Both the position numbers and the translations under genes were made by a program. 64,000 nt of DNA from Terriglobales bacterium. Its GTDB lineage: Bacteria; Acidobacteriota; Terriglobia; Terriglobales; Acidobacteriaceae. The stretch is taken from the NCBI GenBank assembly GCA_025936825.1, contig JAICSO010000009.1:124001-188000 (forward strand), given 5' to 3'. This document shows positions 61,030 to 64,000 of the stretch, piece after piece (within the stretch, counting starts at the first letter, position 1; each line of letters opens with the position of its first letter). The notes under the pieces were generated by a model, which saw only the letters and a program-made list of their open reading frames with translations, was not told the DNA's origin and searched no databases.

Positions 61030-61129
61030 AGAGTCTCTATAGTAATCTGAGAGGTTGAAGTAGCACAGACCATCGGCGGACGTGCCGCCTTCACCCGTCC
61101 CATCGAGCAAAGCTCGACGTGTAAGATTC

Positions 61130-62728
61130 ATGCCCAAACTTCCGCTCATCGCAATTGTTGGCCGGCCGAATGTCGGCAAATCCACGCTGTTCAATCGGCT
61201 GGTCGGATCGCGGCGCGCCATTGTGGGCGACGAACCAGGTATCACGCGCGACCGCCTCTACGGTGAGGCGCATTGGGCAGGATACGACTTCCGCGTGGTC
61301 GACACTGGGGGAATCATTCCTGAAGAAAAAGATCTGATTCCCTCTGAAATCTTTCGCCAGGCACGCGTAGCTCTGGATGAGGCCGCGCTTATCGCAATGG
61401 TTGTTGATGGACGGACTGAACTAGCCGGCCCCGATATCGAACTGGCCCGACTGCTGCGGAAGGCAGGGAAGCCGCTGTTCCTGGCCGTGAACAAAGTTGA
61501 TTCCGTGAAACAGGAAGGGATAGCCGACGACTTTCATCGTCTGGGAATTCGCGACATCTTCCCGGTCTCCGCCGAACATGGGCGCGGCGTGGATGAATTA
61601 CTGGACGCGGTGATTGCTGAACTGAAGGCAAGAAAGATTCTCACCACGGAGGCCAGAGGGGCCACAGAGGAACTCGCGACGACTGAGGAGGCGCAGGTCA
61701 ACTCAACATTGAAATCAAAATTTCCACCCTCCCGCAGAGGACGCGGGAAGGGTGGGGCACCCTCAAATTCTTTTTCGACCAACGACCAATCACCAACGGC
61801 GGATGACGATTTTGCGCACGACGCACAACGTGCGACGCACGACGATTTCGCCGACTACGAACCACCAACGACGAACGACGAGGATGTCTCCGAAATCCGA
61901 GTCGCCATCATCGGCCATCCGAATGTGGGGAAGTCGACCCTCTTAAATCAGCTGACCGGCTCCGAGCGCGCAATTGTTTCTCCAATTCCTGGCACGACAC
62001 GCGATGCCGTAGACGAGATCGTCGAGCGTGGCGGCAAAACATTCCGCTTCATCGACACGGCCGGCATTCGGCGCAAGGGCAAGACGCACCTTATGGCGGA
62101 GAAGCTCTCGGTGGTGATGTCGCGCAAGCATCTCGAGTCCGCAGACATCGCGTTGCTGACGATCGACGCCACCGAAGGCGTGAGCGCGCTCGATGCCGCG
62201 ATTGCCGGTTACGCGCACGAGAGCGGAAGGTCGGTCATCATCGTGGTGAACAAGTGGGACCTGGTGATCCGCGGAGAAAAAAGGGCAATCAGCCAGTCCC
62301 GAGCGGCACGAATTCAGGAGTACAAGCGAGCTGGCGATCGGGCTGCTTATGAGCAACGCCTGCGCTATGCGCTCAAGTTTCTGAGTTACGCTCCGGTTGT
62401 TTTTATCTCAGCAGCCACCGGAAAAGGTGTAGAAAAGATATTTCCTTTGTTAGAGGAAGTCGCATCTGAGCGGCGCAAGCGCATCACCACCGGCGAGATG
62501 AACCGTTTCTTGAAGCATGTTGATTTTGATCGCGCAGCGGTACCAGTCCGCCAGCGGGTAAAAATTTTGTATCTGACGCAAGCCGCTGTTGCTCCGCCAA
62601 CGTTCGTGTTGTTCACAGACCGGCAGGTCAAACTGCACTTTTCCTACGAAAGGTTTTTGGAGAATCAGATTCGCCGCGCGTTTGGCTTCGTGGGCACGCC
62701 GATTTGGATTAAGGTGCGGGCAAGGTAA
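61130..62728 (+). CDS. der: Ribosome-assembly GTPase Der/EngA with enlarged linker
   Basis: About 532 residues from ATG 61130 (MPKLPLIAIVGRPNVGKSTL). It has two GTPase domains: the first with GRPNVGKS and NKVD near 125, the second with GHPNVGKS (about 262-269) and NKWD, then a KH-like C-terminal domain. The link between G domains (about 168-253) is 86 residues, roughly twice or more the usual length, and rich in Asp/Thr/Asn. The DNA encoding it contains low-complexity repeats. Der is essential for 50S assembly. The gene is divergent from the helicase. Confidence 0.95.
   Translation: MPKLPLIAIVGRPNVGKSTLFNRLVGSRRAIVGDEPGITRDRLYGEAHWAGYDFRVVDTGGIIPEEKDLIPSEIFRQARVALDEAALIAMVVDGRTELAGPDIELARLLRKAGKPLFLAVNKVDSVKQEGIADDFHRLGIRDIFPVSAEHGRGVDELLDAVIAELKARKILTTEARGATEELATTEEAQVNSTLKSKFPPSRRGRGKGGAPSNSFSTNDQSPTADDDFAHDAQRATHDDFADYEPPTTNDEDVSEIRVAIIGHPNVGKSTLLNQLTGSERAIVSPIPGTTRDAVDEIVERGGKTFRFIDTAGIRRKGKTHLMAEKLSVVMSRKHLESADIALLTIDATEGVSALDAAIAGYAHESGRSVIIVVNKWDLVIRGEKRAISQSRAARIQEYKRAGDRAAYEQRLRYALKFLSYAPVVFISAATGKGVEKIFPLLEEVASERRKRITTGEMNRFLKHVDFDRAAVPVRQRVKILYLTQAAVAPPTFVLFTDRQVKLHFSYERFLENQIRRAFGFVGTPIWIKVRAR
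61640..61672 (+). repeat. CACCACGGAGG-type repeat inside the der linker
   Basis: The stretch beginning CTCACCACGGAGGCCAGAGG resembles the intergenic repeat at 11441-11474 (about three-quarters identical with a 2-base gap by eye). Further downstream, 61724-61755 is a hairpin (CCACCCTCCCGC with GCGGGAAGGGTGG, one bulge). Both are translated in frame as linker residues. Confidence 0.55.
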
Positions 62729-62788
62729 ATCACCCATATTCAGAACAGAGGGCTTGTTCTTGCATCCAACAGAAATGTAAAAGAGGGT

Positions 62789-63502
62789 ATGTTTTTGCCA
62801 TTCCGCAGCGTTATCAGCAAAGTATTTGTTCTCGTCTTGTTCCTAGGCTACTTAGGTATCTCATGCGCCCAGAATCCCCAGCTTCAACTGAAGACCTCCG
62901 GCCAGTTCCCCACTGTAATTTTTAGCGCGGTACGTTGGAATGCCGATCCGTCGTACTATTCGATTGCTATTGATGCAACCGGAACGGCGACTTACTTGTC
63001 TGCACCTGAAGGCCTCGCCAAGACTGGGATTCCGTACACGACAGAGTTTCAGGTCAGTGATCGAACGCGGCGCATCGTCTTCAATTTGTCGCAAAAACTG
63101 GGTTATTTCGCGGGAAGTTACGGCGAACTGCAAAGCTCGCCAGAAACGCACAACGTCTACACGCTGGCATATCGCTACGGGAGCGTCAATAACCAGTACA
63201 CATACAGCACCTCGTCCGATGCTGATCTCGAGGAGTTGACGTCGGTATTCGAGGAGCTTTCGCAAACCTTCGAGTTTGGGCGCAAGCTCAGCGAATTCGA
63301 ACTTCGCAACCGGAAGGCAATTGGGCCACAGTTGGACGTGATGAAGACCAAAGCTGATCGCCGTGCCTTGCGGGATTTGCCGGCACTGGTCCCGATCCTA
63401 CGCGATTTGGCTGCCGATACGAGCGTTGATGCTGCCGCACGCAAACAGGCGAGTTCGTTGATCAAGCTGGCCCAAAGCAATGCCCAGCTTGCGAGTCCCT
63501 GA
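62789..63502 (+). CDS. Secreted protein of unknown function
   Basis: A 237-residue protein with a signal peptide (VFVLVLFLGYLGISCAQN, cleavage about residue 27) and no membrane segment after it. The middle contains FSAVRWNADPSYYSIAIDAT and SDRTRRIVFNLSQKLGYFAG, alternating strand-like sequence. The C-terminal third is helical and charged (TKADRRALRDLPALVPILRD). No known family recognised. It follows der by 60 bp on the same strand and is convergent with exbD. Confidence 0.7.
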   Translation: MFLPFRSVISKVFVLVLFLGYLGISCAQNPQLQLKTSGQFPTVIFSAVRWNADPSYYSIAIDATGTATYLSAPEGLAKTGIPYTTEFQVSDRTRRIVFNLSQKLGYFAGSYGELQSSPETHNVYTLAYRYGSVNNQYTYSTSSDADLEELTSVFEELSQTFEFGRKLSEFELRNRKAIGPQLDVMKTKADRRALRDLPALVPILRDLAADTSVDAAARKQASSLIKLAQSNAQLASP

Positions 63503-63508
63503 GCAGCG

Positions 63509-63937
63509 CTACCGGCTCCCAGCGATACGTGGCAACAAACCAACCCTATCCACGCCTGAACTGCGCGCGATAGAAATCGCATCCGCAATGTACTGATAGT
63601 CAACGCCGTCATCTCCCTGAATAAAGGCAACCCGTTCTGCACGCCATTTGAAAATGTTGAACAGTCGATTCTGTAGATCTCTCCAACTTACTTTTTCGTC
63701 GTTGACCTTGAGCGTGGGAAGTTGCTGCTCCCCAGCCGCACGAACTTGAATGACGATGGTGCGAACCTGCGGACCGGGTTTATCGGTTGGTTGGGGGATT
63801 TCGGTAGCCAAACTCTTTTTCTGAACGGACGAGACCGCGACCATGAAGATGATGATGAGTACAAGGAGTACATCAATCATGGGCGTGAGATTCATTTCAG
63901 CTCTAAACGGACCAGTGCCTGCTGTTGAGAAAGCCAT
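63509..63937 (-). CDS. exbD: ExbD/TolR-family biopolymer transport protein
   Basis: A 142-residue protein of typical ExbD length. One N-terminal membrane helix (about 17-38) with NLTPMIDVLLVLIIIFMV contains the conserved Asp22 that supports proton flow in the ExbB/ExbD motor. A periplasmic domain follows (about 60-135, VNDEKVSWRDLQNRLFNIFK and GVDYQYIADAISIARSSGVD). With ExbB/TolQ it energises TonB or Tol-Pal across the envelope. Its likely exbB neighbour would be just right of the window. Confidence 0.92.
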   Translation of the reverse strand: MAFSTAGTGPFRAEMNLTPMIDVLLVLIIIFMVAVSSVQKKSLATEIPQPTDKPGPQVRTIVIQVRAAGEQQLPTLKVNDEKVSWRDLQNRLFNIFKWRAERVAFIQGDDGVDYQYIADAISIARSSGVDRVGLLPRIAGSR

Positions 63938-64000
63938 AACCCACTCCTCTCAGCACGCGCGTGTCTGTGGGATTGGACAACAGAAACTCAAGACTGGTTC

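Overview
The window looks like a chromosomal segment of an Acidobacteriota bacterium (probably Terriglobia/Koribacter-like). This is inferred from content: a PadR regulator paired with a permease-prefix membrane protein, TPR proteins with a carboxypeptidase-regulatory-like domain, a DUF2264 protein, an F420-type oxidoreductase, a selenocysteine tRNA, moderately high GC, and many short low-complexity or palindromic intergenic repeats. No rRNA or CRISPR array is present.

Region 1 (1-6850) has the layout of an integrative island. It carries the end of hsdS, a complete type I restriction subunit HsdR with an N-terminal DUF4145 domain, an Mrr-like restriction endonuclease, a small HTH (excisionase-like) protein and a tyrosine recombinase. 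The recombinase gene ends about 110 bp from the 3' end of the RNase P RNA gene (rnpB, minus strand, about 6849-7243). A consensus-perfect sigma-54 promoter lies upstream of the HTH/integrase pair.

Region 2 (7.3-18.2 kb) is core and accessory chromosome: an F420-type oxidoreductase, an ankyrin protein, a CPA2 antiporter, a zinc-ribbon TM protein, a GH16-like enzyme and rpsO-pnp with its signals. Three genes here are broken: an M50-like membrane protease and a cupin, each by a single-base shift at a homopolymer, and an O-methyltransferase by an internal deletion that removes the SAM-binding motif.

Region 3 (18.3-23 kb) holds tRNA-Sec (selC), a DUF2264 protein, and a three-gene dehydrogenase unit: gluconate-2-dehydrogenase subunit-3-like protein, GMC flavoprotein (frameshifted) and a nine-haem cytochrome c.

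Region 4 (23-30.5 kb, minus strand) carries an ABC exporter, a GNAT, a secreted MBL hydrolase and an apparent osmo-adaptation unit: trehalose synthase, a GT-A glycosyltransferase and a small MscS-like channel. Region 5 (30.8-38.2 kb, plus strand) has a small membrane protein with an SPFH/flotillin protein, then a secreted protein, an orphan solute-binding protein, an NtrY-like kinase and an NtrC-like sigma-54 activator.

Region 6 (38.2-51.7 kb, minus strand) is a compact Wzx/Wzy-type exopolysaccharide cluster. It encodes Wzz, Gmd and Rmd (GDP-6-deoxyhexose), four glycosyltransferases, a methyltransferase, flippase, polymerase/ligase, priming phosphosugar transferase and GalE, mostly with overlapping start/stop codons.

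Region 7 (51.9-64 kb) contains a TAT-exported Gfo/Idh/MocA oxidoreductase, a divergent PilT-like ATPase, a TPR protein with a clear terminator, queD-queE-queC (preQ0 synthesis), the PadR/permease-prefix pair, a DinG-like helicase divergent from der, a secreted protein, and exbD at the right edge. The der gene has a long linker that appears to have been built from intergenic repeats.
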